Below are positions 29,599 through 38,833 of a stretch of DNA of 64,000 nt, in pieces. The position numbers were made by a program, and so were the translations under genes. The first letter of the stretch is position 1, and the number at the start of each line of letters is the position of its first letter. The notes beneath the pieces are model-generated. The model was not told the origin of the DNA. It was given only the letters and a program-made list of their open reading frames with translations, and did no database searches. The DNA lies in assembly GCF_013364275.1 (NCBI RefSeq), contig NZ_CP054932.1, positions 3,348,001 to 3,412,000 of the forward strand, in the 5' to 3' direction. Source of the DNA: Actinomadura sp. NAK00032. Its GTDB lineage: Bacteria > Actinomycetota > Actinomycetes > Streptosporangiales > Streptosporangiaceae.

Positions 29599-30987
29599 GT
29601 GATCATCCTGAGTGGCGTTCTCGTGGTGGTGGCGATCGCCCTCCTGGTAGCGGGAATCGTCGCCGGCAACGGAGACAGCGCCCAGGTCTTCGGCCTGGAC
29701 GCGCTGGTGGTGATCTACATATCGATCGCCGTCAGCATCATCTCCGCCCTGTGCCTGGCCATCGGGGTGTTCCTGCGGCGCAAGGAGCTGTGGGGCTCCG
29801 GAGCCTCGGCGGCACCGGCCCGGCAGAGCAAGAAGGCCAAGAAGGACAGGCGCAAGAAGCCCGCGCCCCCGGTACCGGCGCCCGCCAAGAGCGCCGTGGG
29901 CGCCGCCGGCGCCCCGGCGGCCGCGTCCCCGGCACCGTCGTCGGACGCGTCCGACGACGTGCCCGAGGTGGCCGCCCCGCCCGCCGACGTCCCCGAGGAC
30001 GCGCTGGTGTTCGTCGTCCGCGGGCGCAAGCGCTACCACCTCGACACGTGCCGGCAGCTCGCCGGGCGCGACGTCGAGGAACTGACGTACGCCGAGGCCA
30101 AGGAGGAGGGGTTCAGCCCCTGCACCGCCTGCATGCCCGACACCGCACTGGCGGCGCGCGCCGCGGCGTCGGTGCCCGCGTCCCCGGCCAAGGACGGCGG
30201 CCCGGGCGGCAAGGCGGGAGCGGCCGGCCGCGAGCCCGGCGCGGAACGTTCCGAGGGCGGCCTGGCGGGCCTCGCCAAGCCGGCGCCCTCCGCCGCGGCG
30301 TCCACGGCGTTCGACACGCCCGTCTCCTTCGCCGACCCCGGCGCCCCTGACAAGCCCGGCTCCTTCGACAAGCCCGGCGCGTTCGACCGGACGGCCGAGA
30401 TCCCGCGGGCGGACGAGTCCGCCGCGGAGCCCCCGGCCGGGAGCCCCGCCGGTCCGACCCTGACCGACATGCCCGCCGCCGGCCTGTTCGCCGCCGCCGC
30501 GAAGGCGCCCAGCGCGCCGGAGACGGCCGAGAAGGGCGAACCCGCATCGCAGGAGCCGGAGGCACGCTCCGGCTGGGAGCGGCCCGCTGAGCCCGCGTCC
30601 GCGTCACCGGACGTCACCGTCGACCTCGGCTCGGCCCCCTTCACGGGTGCGGACGCCGCCGCCCCGAAGCCGCGCCACGCCGACGACGAGACCGCCGACG
30701 AGCCCGCCGCCGGGGACGTCTTCGCGGCCGACCCCGAGCCGGAGCCGGCCGCCGTGGGCGAGCCGTCCGATGCGGACGAGTCGTCCGGCGAGCCGGCGGG
30801 GGAGGGCCCGCAGGTCCGCATCCTGAGCGGCACCAAGCGCTACCACCGCGTCGACTGCGCGCTCATCGAGGACGTCGGCGACGACGCCGACGACCTGGAG
30901 TCGCTCTCCCGCGCGGAGGCCAAGTCGCGCGGCTGCACGCCCTGCCTGGTCTGCCAGCCCGACCGCGCCGCGCACGCCCGCGACTGA
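29599..30987 (+). CDS. Membrane protein with duplicated YHxxC...CxxC module
   Basis: A 462-residue protein of unknown function. Two N-terminal membrane spans (VIILSGVLVVVAIALLVAGIVAG and VVIYISIAVSIISALCLAIGVFL) are followed by a Lys-rich stretch. Two copies of a Cys/His module flank a long Pro/Ala/Glu-rich disordered region: one near residues 135-175 (KRYHLDTC ... FSPCTACMPD) and one at the C terminus (KRYHRVDC ... GCTPCLVCQPD). Spacing of the single Cys and the CxxC pair suggests a small zinc-binding fold, as in the short tails of some thermonuclease- and ComEC-like proteins. GTG 29599 follows GGGAG. It lies directly after wag31. Confidence 0.75.
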   Translation: MIILSGVLVVVAIALLVAGIVAGNGDSAQVFGLDALVVIYISIAVSIISALCLAIGVFLRRKELWGSGASAAPARQSKKAKKDRRKKPAPPVPAPAKSAVGAAGAPAAASPAPSSDASDDVPEVAAPPADVPEDALVFVVRGRKRYHLDTCRQLAGRDVEELTYAEAKEEGFSPCTACMPDTALAARAAASVPASPAKDGGPGGKAGAAGREPGAERSEGGLAGLAKPAPSAAASTAFDTPVSFADPGAPDKPGSFDKPGAFDRTAEIPRADESAAEPPAGSPAGPTLTDMPAAGLFAAAAKAPSAPETAEKGEPASQEPEARSGWERPAEPASASPDVTVDLGSAPFTGADAAAPKPRHADDETADEPAAGDVFAADPEPEPAAVGEPSDADESSGEPAGEGPQVRILSGTKRYHRVDCALIEDVGDDADDLESLSRAEAKSRGCTPCLVCQPDRAAHARD

Positions 30988-30992
30988 CCCCG

Positions 30993-31022
30993 GCCCGCGG
31001 GCCGGCGCACCGGCCCGCGGGC
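30993..31022. terminator. Bidirectional GC hairpin between convergent genes
   Basis: A perfect 13-bp stem GCCCGCGGGCCGG / CCGGCCCGCGGGC with loop CGCA fills the 42-bp gap between a plus gene ending at 30987 and a minus gene ending at 31030. No T-tract is seen on either strand, which is common for actinomycete terminators. Its position makes termination from both sides likely. Confidence 0.75.
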
Positions 31023-31029
31023 GGCCGGG

Positions 31030-31803
31030 TCAGCGGTCCCGGCGCCGCTCCGCGCGCAGTTCGCGCAGCCGCTCCCGGCGGGCGTCCCGGTGCTCGCGGT
31101 GCAGCTCCCGCAGCTCCTCGTGGTGCCTGCGGTGCAGCTCGTGGGCGTCCCGGTGCCGGTCGCGGCGGCCGCCCTTCTCGCCGACCGCGCGGCGGCTGAC
31201 GGACACGCCGCCGAACAGCAGCATCCCGGTGATCCGGATGACGGGCGCGTCCGGGTCCGCCGTGTCGTCCTCGGGCAGGTCGGTGCCGCCGAAGACGGAG
31301 GTGTTGGACCCGATCACCCGCACCCCCGGCGGGACGATCATGTTGACGCCGCCGAAGACGCAGGTGACGTTGACGGTGACCTCGCCCTGGCTGAGGACCG
31401 CCTGCCGGAAGTCCAGGTCGGCGCCGCCGAAAACGCAGGAGACGTTGGTGGTGGGCTCGACGAGCCAGCGGCCCTTGCGCTCCACCCCGGCGAAGACCGC
31501 CACCAGGTTGGGCGACTGCGGCGGAGGCGGCGCGAGCGCGGGCTCCTTGCGCAGGTCGACCCGGGGGTGCGGGGGCCGCTCGTCGGGCAGGTCGCTGAGG
31601 ACGGGCGCCAGCTCGGCGTACGTCTTGGCCGTGTAGACGGCGTCGATGCGCTCGGCGTGCTCCTCCGGCGTGATGCGCCCCTCCGCCAGGGCCTCGCGCA
31701 GGCGGTCGGCCACCTCGTCGCGGTCGGCGTCCGACGCGCGCATGCTCGCGGGGGACGGGGCGGCCGGAGGTTCGGAGCCCGAAGGCTGCTCGGGAAGATT
31801 CAC
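31030..31803 (-). CDS. DUF1707 protein with LiaF-like C-terminal domain
   Basis: A protein of about 257 residues. The DUF1707 domain is clear (MRASDADRDEVADRLREALAEGRITPEEHAERIDAVYTAKTYAEL reads as one block, given here in part as MRASDADRDEVADRL). The central region has repeated beta motifs SCVFGGADL, TCVFGGVNM and TSVFGGTDL, as in the cell-wall-active antibiotic response (LiaF/DUF2154) fold. The last 55 residues are a His/Arg/Glu-rich helix with heptad-like repeats. GTG 31803 is chosen because codons upstream to ATG 31845 lose the GC third-position bias; that longer start remains possible. Role unknown, perhaps envelope stress. Confidence 0.8.
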   Translation of the reverse strand: MNLPEQPSGSEPPAAPSPASMRASDADRDEVADRLREALAEGRITPEEHAERIDAVYTAKTYAELAPVLSDLPDERPPHPRVDLRKEPALAPPPPQSPNLVAVFAGVERKGRWLVEPTTNVSCVFGGADLDFRQAVLSQGEVTVNVTCVFGGVNMIVPPGVRVIGSNTSVFGGTDLPEDDTADPDAPVIRITGMLLFGGVSVSRRAVGEKGGRRDRHRDAHELHRRHHEELRELHREHRDARRERLRELRAERRRDR

Positions 31804-31894
31804 GGGACCATCATCGCAAACGCGATGTGTCGCGAAGAACCCCATCGCGGAAAGTTCTCCGCCGCGCCCGGATCCGGACGCGGCGGAGCACCGG

Positions 31895-34800
31895 TCACGC
31901 GCGGCGGAGGTAGTAGGTGAGGCCCAGCTCCTCGTCGCGGTTCGCCGGGACGTCCGCGGGACGGCCCTCGGCCACCGCGGTCGCGAGCACCTCGGCGGCC
32001 ACCTCGGCGGAGTGCGCGCGCAGCGCCTCCGCGAGGTCGGTGCCGGTCGCCTCCCACCACAGCTCGATGCGGTCGGTGACCTCCAGCCCGGCGGCCTTGC
32101 GGCCCTCCTGGACGAGCCGGACGGCCTCCCGCACCAGGCCCGCGCGGCGCAGCTCGGGCGTGACGGTGAGGTCGAGCGCGACGGTCTCGCCGGCGGCGCT
32201 CTCCACCGCCCAGCCGCTGCGCGGCCGCTCGGTGACGATCACGTCGTCCGCCGCCAGCGGCACCGTGCCGAGATCGGCGGCCTCGACCCGCGCCGTGCCC
32301 GCGCGGAGCGCCCGCACGAGGTCGGCGGCGCCGGCGGAGGTGATCGCCTTGGCGACCTTCGGGGTGTCCTTGGCGTAGCGCTTGCCCAGCTCCCGGAAGT
32401 TCGGCTTCACCTCGTACTCGACCAGGTCGCCGCCGATGGAGGACAGCTCCTCGAACCCGAGGACGTTCAGCTCCTCGGAGATCTGCGCGCGCAGCTGCGC
32501 GGGCAGCGCGGACCAGCCGGCGGCGCCGACGAGGGCGCGGCCGAGCGGCTGGCGGGTCCGGACGCCGCTCGCGGCCCGCGCGGAGCGGCCGAGCTCCACC
32601 AGCCGCCGGACGAGCGCCATCTGCGCGGTCAGGGCGTCGTCGAGGAGGCTCTCGTCGACGGCCGGCCAGTCGGCCAGGTGCACCGACTCGGGGCCGTCCT
32701 CGGGCCGGATGACGTCCCACACGTGGTCGGTGATGAACGGGACGATCGGCGCCATCAGCCGGGTGAGGGTCTCCAGGCACTCGTAGAGGGTGGCGAAGGC
32801 GGCCGCCCCCTCCGGGGTCCCCGGGCCCTCCCAGAAGCGCCGCCGCGACCGCCGCACGTACCAGTTGGACAGGTCGTCGACGAACTGCGAGAGGCGCCGG
32901 CCCGCGCGCGCGGTGTCGAACTCCTCCAGCGCGGCGTCGACCTCGCGGACGGTGCGGTGCAGCTCGGCGAGCGCCCAGCGGTCCAGGAGCGGGCGGTCGG
33001 CGGGGGCCGGGGCCTCCGGCATCAGGTCCGGCGTCCAGGCGCGGCCCTGCGCCTGCGCGGCGTTGGCGTACAGGACGAAGAACGACGCGGTGTTCCAGTA
33101 CGTGAGGAGCACCTTGCGGACGATCTCCTCCAGGGCGCCGTGCCCGACGCGGCGGGACGCCCAGGGCAGCCCGCTCGCGGCCATGAACCAGCGCACCGCG
33201 TCCGCGCCGTGCTCGTCCATCAGCGGGATGGGCCGCAGGACGTTGCCGAGGTGCTTGCTCATCTTGCGGCCGTCCTCGGCGAGGATCAGCCCGAGGCACA
33301 CGACGTTCTCGTAGGACGACCGGTCGAACACCAGCGTCCCGACGGCCATGAGGGAGTAGAACCAGCCGCGGGTCTGGTCCTGGGCCTCGCAGATGTACTG
33401 GGCCGGGTAGGCGTTCTCGAAGACGTCGTTGTTGCGGTAGGGGGCGCCCCACTGCGCGAACGGCATCGACCCCGAGTCGTACCAGGCGTCGATGACGTCG
33501 GGGACGCGGCGCGCCTGCGTGCCGCACCGCGGGCAAGGGAACGCGACGTCGTCCACGTAGGGCCGGTGCGGGTCGAGCGCGGACAGGTCGCGCCCGGCCA
33601 GCTCGCCCAGTTCCTTGAGCGACCCGACACAGGTGACGTGCTCCTCGTCGTCGCCGCACACCCACAGGGGGAGGGGCGTGCCCCAGTAGCGGCTCCGCGA
33701 CAGCGACCAGTCGACGTTGTTGCGCAGCCATTCCCCGTACCGGCCGTGCTTGACCGTCTCGGGGTACCAGTTGGTCTTCTCGTTCTCCTCCAGCAGCCGG
33801 TCCTTGATCTGCGTGGTGCGGATGTACCAGGCCGGGAGCGCGTAGTAGAGCAGCGGCGTGTGGCAGCGCCAGCAGTGCGGGTAGCTGTGCTCGAAGTGCC
33901 CGCCGCGGAACAGCAGCCCGCGCGCGCGCAGGTCCTCGGTGAGCGGCTCGTCGGCGTCCTTGAAGAACTTGTTGCCGACGAGGGGCACCTCCCGCAGGAA
34001 GCGGCCGTCCGGCCCGATCGGGTTGACGATCGGCATGCCGTACCGCTTGCAGACGGTCATGTCGTCGCCGCCGAACGCGGGCGCCTGGTGGACGAGCCCG
34101 GTGCCGTCCTCGACGGTGACGTAGTCGCCCAGGACGACGTAGTGCGCGTCCGGGATGTCGACGAGGTCGAAGGGGCGCTGGTAGGTCGTCCGCTCCAACT
34201 CGGTGCCCTGGTAGGTGGCGAGCCGCTCGGCGCCCTCGCCGAGGACCTGGTCGACCAGGGGCTCGGCCACGACGAGCACCTCGTCCGACCCGGCCGGGCG
34301 GGCCGCGACGTAGGTGACGTCGGGGTGGACGGCGACGGCGGTGTTGGACACCAGGGTCCACGGGGTCGTCGTCCAGATGAGCAGCGCGGCGCCCAGCTCG
34401 GCGAGCGGCCCGGACGTGACGGGCATCCGCACGTACACCGACGGGCTCGACACCGTCTCGTACCCGCCGGGCTGCCCCAGCTCATGGTCGGACAGGCCCG
34501 TCCCGCAGCGCGGGCAGTAGGGGGTGATGCGGAAGTCGCGGAACAGCAGGCCCTTGTCGAACACCTGCTTCAGCGACCACCAGACGGCCTCGACGTACTC
34601 GGGGTCCATCGTCCGGTAGGCCTGGTCGGTGTTGACCCAGTACCCCATGCGCTCGGTCATCTCTTCGAACGCGTCCACATGGCGCAGGACCGATTCGCGG
34701 CAGCGGGCGTTGAACTCCGCGACGCCGTACTCCTCGATGTCCTTCTTGCCGGTGAGGCCGAGCTCCTTCTCCACGGCCACCTCCACCGGCAGGCCGTGGC

Positions 34801-35068
34801 AGTCCCAGCCGGCCTTGCGGGGGACGTGGTGGCCCTTCATGGTCTTGAAGCGGGGGAAGACGTCCTTGAACACGCGGGCCTCGACGTGGTGGACGCCCGG
34901 CATGCCGTTGGCGGTCGGCGGCCCCTCGTAGAACACCCAGGGCTCGCCGGAAGCGGTGCGCTCGAGCGACCGCTCGAAGACCTTGTTCTCCTGCCAGCGG
35001 CGCAGCATGTCCCGCTCAAGGGCGGGCAGATCGACCTGCGCGGGCAGCGGCCGAAAGGCTCGGCTCAC
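31895..35068 (-). CDS. ileS: Isoleucyl-tRNA synthetase
   Basis: A 1057-residue class I synthetase. The HIGH-type motif is GVHHVEARVFKDVFPRF and the KMSKS-type motif is GRKMSKHLGNVLRP. The editing domain sits between them, and the anticodon-binding domain has the long actinobacterial/eukaryotic-type form. The GTG at 35068 has GGAGG 9 bases upstream; this ribosome site is part of the T-box switch that controls the gene. The 3' end runs to 31895, 92 bases before the start of the next minus gene. Confidence 0.97.
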   Translation of the reverse strand: MSRAFRPLPAQVDLPALERDMLRRWQENKVFERSLERTASGEPWVFYEGPPTANGMPGVHHVEARVFKDVFPRFKTMKGHHVPRKAGWDCHGLPVEVAVEKELGLTGKKDIEEYGVAEFNARCRESVLRHVDAFEEMTERMGYWVNTDQAYRTMDPEYVEAVWWSLKQVFDKGLLFRDFRITPYCPRCGTGLSDHELGQPGGYETVSSPSVYVRMPVTSGPLAELGAALLIWTTTPWTLVSNTAVAVHPDVTYVAARPAGSDEVLVVAEPLVDQVLGEGAERLATYQGTELERTTYQRPFDLVDIPDAHYVVLGDYVTVEDGTGLVHQAPAFGGDDMTVCKRYGMPIVNPIGPDGRFLREVPLVGNKFFKDADEPLTEDLRARGLLFRGGHFEHSYPHCWRCHTPLLYYALPAWYIRTTQIKDRLLEENEKTNWYPETVKHGRYGEWLRNNVDWSLSRSRYWGTPLPLWVCGDDEEHVTCVGSLKELGELAGRDLSALDPHRPYVDDVAFPCPRCGTQARRVPDVIDAWYDSGSMPFAQWGAPYRNNDVFENAYPAQYICEAQDQTRGWFYSLMAVGTLVFDRSSYENVVCLGLILAEDGRKMSKHLGNVLRPIPLMDEHGADAVRWFMAASGLPWASRRVGHGALEEIVRKVLLTYWNTASFFVLYANAAQAQGRAWTPDLMPEAPAPADRPLLDRWALAELHRTVREVDAALEEFDTARAGRRLSQFVDDLSNWYVRRSRRRFWEGPGTPEGAAAFATLYECLETLTRLMAPIVPFITDHVWDVIRPEDGPESVHLADWPAVDESLLDDALTAQMALVRRLVELGRSARAASGVRTRQPLGRALVGAAGWSALPAQLRAQISEELNVLGFEELSSIGGDLVEYEVKPNFRELGKRYAKDTPKVAKAITSAGAADLVRALRAGTARVEAADLGTVPLAADDVIVTERPRSGWAVESAAGETVALDLTVTPELRRAGLVREAVRLVQEGRKAAGLEVTDRIELWWEATGTDLAEALRAHSAEVAAEVLATAVAEGRPADVPANRDEELGLTYYLRRA

Positions 35069-35275
35069 GGTGGCGGACCTCCGGATCGACGTGGAAACGT
35101 TGACCGGAGGGACGAGGCGCGCGGCCCCGCGGTACCACCCTCCTTGACCGCACCGGAACGGCGCGGCCCGCTTCGTTCGGCGTCTCGGCTGCCGGCTCTA
35201 CCGCGCCCGCGGCCGAGGGCCGGGGCGTTTCCTCCGGCGGCTCCGGGGTGATCAGACCGCCGCGCGCTCCCCCGG
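35069..35275 (-). promoter_or_regulatory. ileS T-box leader, translational type
   Basis: Read on the minus strand, the leader has a very short Stem I (CGGCGG at 35262-35257 pairing with CCGCCG at 35240-35235) that presents an isoleucine codon ATC at 35252-35250. The conserved T-box motif AGGGTGGTACCGCGG lies at 35141-35127. Two exclusive helices follow: GGAGGG (35143-35138) with CCCTCC (35111-35106), and CCTCCGG (35110-35104) with CCGGAGG (35084-35078), which covers the ileS ribosome site. Uncharged tRNA-Ile should favour the first and free the ribosome site. Upstream to 35536 I see only a possible minus-strand -10 (TAAAGT at 35364-35359) and no gene. Confidence 0.9.
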
Positions 35276-35536
35276 GCTCGCACCGTCCCCGGGTCGCTCA
35301 TGGCCGCTTGCGGCGGCAGGTGTCCCCATCAGCGCCTGCCGCATGACTGCTCGTCTGCACTTTAACGCACGCGCGCCGCCCGCTCTTCCCCTTTCCCCGG
35401 CGGGCCGGCCCGGCGGGCGGGTGGCGTTCCTTTGCGATCTCGTACGCCGGCCTGGGGTTTCCGGACGATCGGCGACCGGGCATAAGCGGTCGGTACCACG
35501 GCCCAGGTTGTTTACCGCGTCCGAGAAAGGGGACCT

Positions 35537-36178
35537 ATGCTGCCCGCAGTGCCCGTCGAGGCGATCAGCGCGAGGGAGGCCGACATGGCCGGCGCGACGA
35601 AGGGCGCCCTGCCCGCTGACAGCGCCCTGCCCACCGAAGGGCGGACCGCCGAGAAGCGGGCCGCGAAGGGGAAGCCCGAGCCCGCCGAGGCGCCCGCCGG
35701 GAGGAAGCGCAAGTCCCCCGCCCGCAAGGGCGCCGCCGGAGGGAGCGGCGCGAGGGCGGCGGAGCCGCGGCAGGGGGGCGCCCCCGCGGCGGCGGAGCTG
35801 CCGGTGCGGGAGGGCGAGCACCGCTGGACCGCCGGCGAGCTCGCCGAGGTGCGGGCCGGGCTGCAGGAGCAGATCGAGGGCCTGCGCGCCGAGATCGCCG
35901 CGTCCGCGAGCCAGATCGCCGAGGGCGACGGCAGCGACGGTGCGGGCGACGACCAGGCCGACGCGGGCGCCAAGACCTACGAGCGCGAGCACGAGCTCGC
36001 CCTGGCCTACAATTCACAGGACCTGCTCGCCCAGATCGAGCGGGCCGTCCAGCGGATGGACGCCGGCACGTACGGGACCTGCGAGTCCTGCGCCAAGCCG
36101 ATCGGCAAGGCGCGACTTCAGGTCTTCCCGCGTGCGACCCTATGTGTGACATGCAAACAACGCGAGGAACGTCGCTGA
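35537..36178 (+). CDS. TraR/DksA family zinc-finger protein
   Basis: A 213-residue protein. The C-terminal part is DksA/TraR-like: a helical hairpin region (EHELALAYNSQDLLAQIERAVQRMDAGTYGTCE) leading into the four-cysteine finger CESCAKPIG...[11 protein letters not shown]. Residues 1 to about 95 are a Lys/Ala/Pro/Gly-rich extension absent from enterobacterial DksA. Such proteins bind in the RNA polymerase secondary channel or have related roles. ATG 35537 follows AAAGGGGA. The acidic tip residues of true DksA are not obvious, so the function may differ. Confidence 0.85.
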   Translation: MLPAVPVEAISAREADMAGATKGALPADSALPTEGRTAEKRAAKGKPEPAEAPAGRKRKSPARKGAAGGSGARAAEPRQGGAPAAAELPVREGEHRWTAGELAEVRAGLQEQIEGLRAEIAASASQIAEGDGSDGAGDDQADAGAKTYEREHELALAYNSQDLLAQIERAVQRMDAGTYGTCESCAKPIGKARLQVFPRATLCVTCKQREERR

Positions 36179-36858
36179 GCGACTCAACGAACCCAGAGGG
36201 CGAGGCCGGGGAGTCCACGGGACCTTCCCGGCCGCGCCGCGTCGGCGTGCTCGTCGCCGTGGCCCTGGCCGCGCTGGTCACCGACGCCGTGTCCAAGGCC
36301 ATCGTGGTGGCGACGCTCCAGGACCGCGAGCCGGTCCGGCTGCTCGGCGGGCTGCTGACGCTGCGCGAGACCCGCAACAGCGGTGCCGCGTTCTCCATCG
36401 GCACCGGCTACACGATCGTGTTCACCCTGATCGCCTGCGGAGTGGTGGTGGCCATCCTGCGGACGGCCCGCAACCTGCGCAGCGCGCCGTGGGCGGTCTG
36501 CCTCGGCCTGCTGCTCGGCGGCGCGATCGGCAACCTGACCGACCGGATGCTGCGCGAACCGGCGCCGCTGAAGGGCCACGTCGTCGACTGGATCCAGCTG
36601 CCGCACTGGCCGGTGTTCAACCTGGCCGACTCGGCGATCGTGTGCGGCGGCGTCCTCGCCGTGCTGCTCGCCGCGCGCGGCCTCCAGGTCGACGGCACCC
36701 GTGTCGCCGGCGATGACGACGACGAACCCCCCGCCCCCGAGGCCGGGGCCGGGACGGACGCCAAGACCGAGGCCAAGACCGGCGCCGAGACCGAGGCCAA
36801 GACGGAGGTGAAGGCCGAGGCCGCCGAGCCGGAGCCGGCTCCGGAGGAGAAGGCCTGA
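36142..36858 (+). CDS. lspA: Lipoprotein signal peptidase LspA
   Basis: A protein of up to 238 residues with four membrane spans, which cleaves prolipoprotein signal peptides. The two catalytic aspartates lie in IGNLTDRML and FNLADSAIV, and the family segment [13 protein letters not shown] is present. The C terminus carries an extra tail of about 50 residues built of [16 protein letters not shown] units, all Glu, Ala, Lys and Thr. The start is unclear: ATG 36142 or 36151 lies inside the end of the preceding gene; a start just after its stop is also possible. It ends by overlapping rluD (TGATG). Confidence 0.92.
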   Translation: MCDMQTTRGTSLSDSTNPEGEAGESTGPSRPRRVGVLVAVALAALVTDAVSKAIVVATLQDREPVRLLGGLLTLRETRNSGAAFSIGTGYTIVFTLIACGVVVAILRTARNLRSAPWAVCLGLLLGGAIGNLTDRMLREPAPLKGHVVDWIQLPHWPVFNLADSAIVCGGVLAVLLAARGLQVDGTRVAGDDDDEPPAPEAGAGTDAKTEAKTGAETEAKTEVKAEAAEPEPAPEEKA

Positions 36859-37790
36859 TGGGCGAGGTGCGCAGCCTCCACGTGCCGGACGGCCTGGAGG
36901 GCGAGCGGATCGACGCCGCCCTGGCGCGGCTGTTCGGCCTGTCGCGCAGCGGCGCGGCCGACATCATCGCCGCGGGCGAGGTCCTGCTGGACGGCGCCGA
37001 GGTGGCCACCAAGTCCGAGCGGCTGCACGCCGGCGCCTGGCTGGAGGTCACGCTCCCGCCGCCGCCCGCCCCGCCCGCGCCGGTCGCCGAGCCCGTCCCC
37101 GGGATGGGCATCCTGTACGAGGACGACGACATCGTCGTGGTGAACAAGCCCGTCGGCGTCGCCGCCCACCCCACCACCGGCTGGACGGGCCCGACCGTCC
37201 TCGGCGGCCTGCTCGGCGCCGGGCACACGATCGCGACCAGCGGCGCGTCCGAGCGGCAGGGCATCGTCCACCGGCTCGACGCCAACACCACCGGCGCGAT
37301 GGTCGTGGCCAAGAGCGAGATCGCGTACTCGCGGCTCAAGCGGGCCTTCAAGGAGCGCCGCATCGACAAGCGCTACCAGGCGCTGGTGCAGGGCCACCCC
37401 GACCCGTTCCGGGGCACGGTCGACGCGCCGATCGACCGGCACCCGTCCGGCGACGGCAGGTTCGCGGTCGTGGCGGGCGGCAAGCCGTCCGTCACCCACT
37501 ACGACACCGTCGAGGCGTTCCGGGCGGCGACGCTGCTCGACATCGACCTGGAGACCGGCCGCACCCACCAGATCCGGGTGCACATGTCGGCGATCCGGCA
37601 TCCATGCGCGGGCGACATGGCCTACGGCGCCGACCCGACGCTCGCGGCCCGGCTCGGCCTGAAGCGCCAGTGGCTGCACGCCGTCCGGCTGGGCTTCGAG
37701 CACCCGGCCAACGGCGAGTGGGTGCAGTTCGAGAGCCCCTACCCGGACGACCTGGCCCGCGCCCTGGAGATCGTCGAAGCCGAGTCCTGA
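36858..37790 (+). CDS. rluD: Ribosomal large subunit pseudouridine synthase, RluD type
   Basis: A 310-residue RluA-family enzyme. An N-terminal S4 RNA-binding domain ([31 protein letters not shown]) precedes the catalytic domain, whose aspartate lies in [16 protein letters not shown]. Later motifs are [25 protein letters not shown] and [14 protein letters not shown]. RluD modifies 23S rRNA helix 69 in E. coli; the exact target here is inferred from family. The ATG overlaps the lspA stop by one base, as is common in bacteria. Confidence 0.93.
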   Translation: MGEVRSLHVPDGLEGERIDAALARLFGLSRSGAADIIAAGEVLLDGAEVATKSERLHAGAWLEVTLPPPPAPPAPVAEPVPGMGILYEDDDIVVVNKPVGVAAHPTTGWTGPTVLGGLLGAGHTIATSGASERQGIVHRLDANTTGAMVVAKSEIAYSRLKRAFKERRIDKRYQALVQGHPDPFRGTVDAPIDRHPSGDGRFAVVAGGKPSVTHYDTVEAFRAATLLDIDLETGRTHQIRVHMSAIRHPCAGDMAYGADPTLAARLGLKRQWLHAVRLGFEHPANGEWVQFESPYPDDLARALEIVEAES

Positions 37791-37793
37791 CCG

Positions 37794-38105
37794 CTACAGG
37801 CCGAGCACGCGCAGTCCGGCGGCGACGCCGGCCGCGGCGACCAGCACCACCAGGAACGGCGCCCGCAGCAGCAGCGCGACCACGGCCGCGCCCAGCCCCG
37901 CGAGGCGGGCGGGGTCGAACTCCAGGGAGCGGCCGTCGGCGAGCGCCTGCACGGCGATCAGCGCGGTGAGCAGCGCCACCGGCACCAGCTCGGTGAAGCG
38001 GCGCACCCGCGGATCGTCCAGCACCCGCTGCGGCGTGACGAGCCCCGCGAGCTTCAGGGCGTAGCAGCCCAGCGCCGTGGCGGCCACGGCGATCCACACG
38101 CTCAC
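37794..38105 (-). CDS. azlD: AzlD-family branched-chain amino acid transporter subunit
   Basis: A 103-residue membrane protein of the AzlD family with about four hydrophobic segments (WIAVAATALGCYALKLAGLV, FTELVPVALLTALIAVQAL, and two more) and the family motif near VPVALLTALIAVQ. It pairs with AzlC to form a branched-chain amino acid exporter in characterised members. GTG 38105 overlaps the azlC stop as GTGA. It is the last gene of the chorismate mutase-azlC-azlD unit and ends three bases from convergent rluD. Confidence 0.88.
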   Translation of the reverse strand: MSVWIAVAATALGCYALKLAGLVTPQRVLDDPRVRRFTELVPVALLTALIAVQALADGRSLEFDPARLAGLGAAVVALLLRAPFLVVLVAAAGVAAGLRVLGL

Positions 38106-38833
38106 GGCGCCGGCCTCCGCCCGATCAGGGCGGGCAGCGCGGCGACGGCCGCCAGCATGACCGGCACGCCGGGCGGCAGCAGCGGCGTGGCCACGACCGC
38201 GATCACCGCCGCCCCCGCGGCCACCCGAACGGCGCCGCCTCCGGCGGTGAGACGCGGCCACAGCAGTGCCAGGAACGCGGCGGGGCCGAGGACGTCCAGG
38301 CCGATGGCGTCGGGGTCGCCGAGCCGGGCCGCGCCGACCGCGCCCAGCAGCGTGGTGAGGTTCCAGGCCAGGTAGAGGGTGGCGGCGGTGGTGTAGAAGC
38401 CGGCGCGGGCCGCGGCGCGGTCGCGCTGCGCGGTCGCGACGGCGGCGGTCTCGTCGATGACGACGTGCGCGGTGAGCAGCCGCCGCCACCCGCGCACGCC
38501 GAGCATGCCGGCGAGCCGCAGCCCGTACAGGGCGTTGCGGCCGCCGAGCAGCACCGCGCCGAGCGAGCCGGCCACCAGGCCGCCGCCTCCGCCGACCACG
38601 CCGGCCAGCGCGAACTGGGACGCGCCCGTGAACGCCAGCAGGCTCAGCACGCACGCCTGCGCGACGGTGAGGCCGGCGGTGACGGCCGCCGCGCCGAACG
38701 CGAGCCCGGACACGCCCACGGCGACGCCCACGCTCAGCCCGTCCCGGACGGCACTCGCCCGAGCGCCCTCATCCGGCGCCGCGGGCTCGTCCGGCACCGC
38801 GCCCTCGCCCGGCGCCGTGTCCACCGCGCTCAT
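38102..38833 (-). CDS. azlC: AzlC-family branched-chain amino acid permease
   Basis: A 243-residue membrane protein. After an acidic 30-residue tail come the AzlC features: DGLSVGVAVGVSGLAFGAAAV, LSLLAFTGASQFALAGV, VLLGGRNALYGLRLA and HVVIDETAAVAT. Members export leucine analogues, isoleucine/valine or related compounds together with AzlD. It overlaps chorismate mutase (ATGA) upstream and azlD downstream, so all three are translationally coupled. The specific substrate is not known; the gene context would also fit an aromatic amino acid link. Confidence 0.9.
   Translation of the reverse strand: MSAVDTAPGEGAVPDEPAAPDEGARASAVRDGLSVGVAVGVSGLAFGAAAVTAGLTVAQACVLSLLAFTGASQFALAGVVGGGGGLVAGSLGAVLLGGRNALYGLRLAGMLGVRGWRRLLTAHVVIDETAAVATAQRDRAAARAGFYTTAATLYLAWNLTTLLGAVGAARLGDPDAIGLDVLGPAAFLALLWPRLTAGGGAVRVAAGAAVIAVVATPLLPPGVPVMLAAVAALPALIGRRPAP

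Noticed and set aside
31646..35251. A 1201-codon open frame on the plus strand across ileS
   Set aside because: It mirrors ileS codons; the product is a His/Val/Asp/Gly-rich artefact with no family features.
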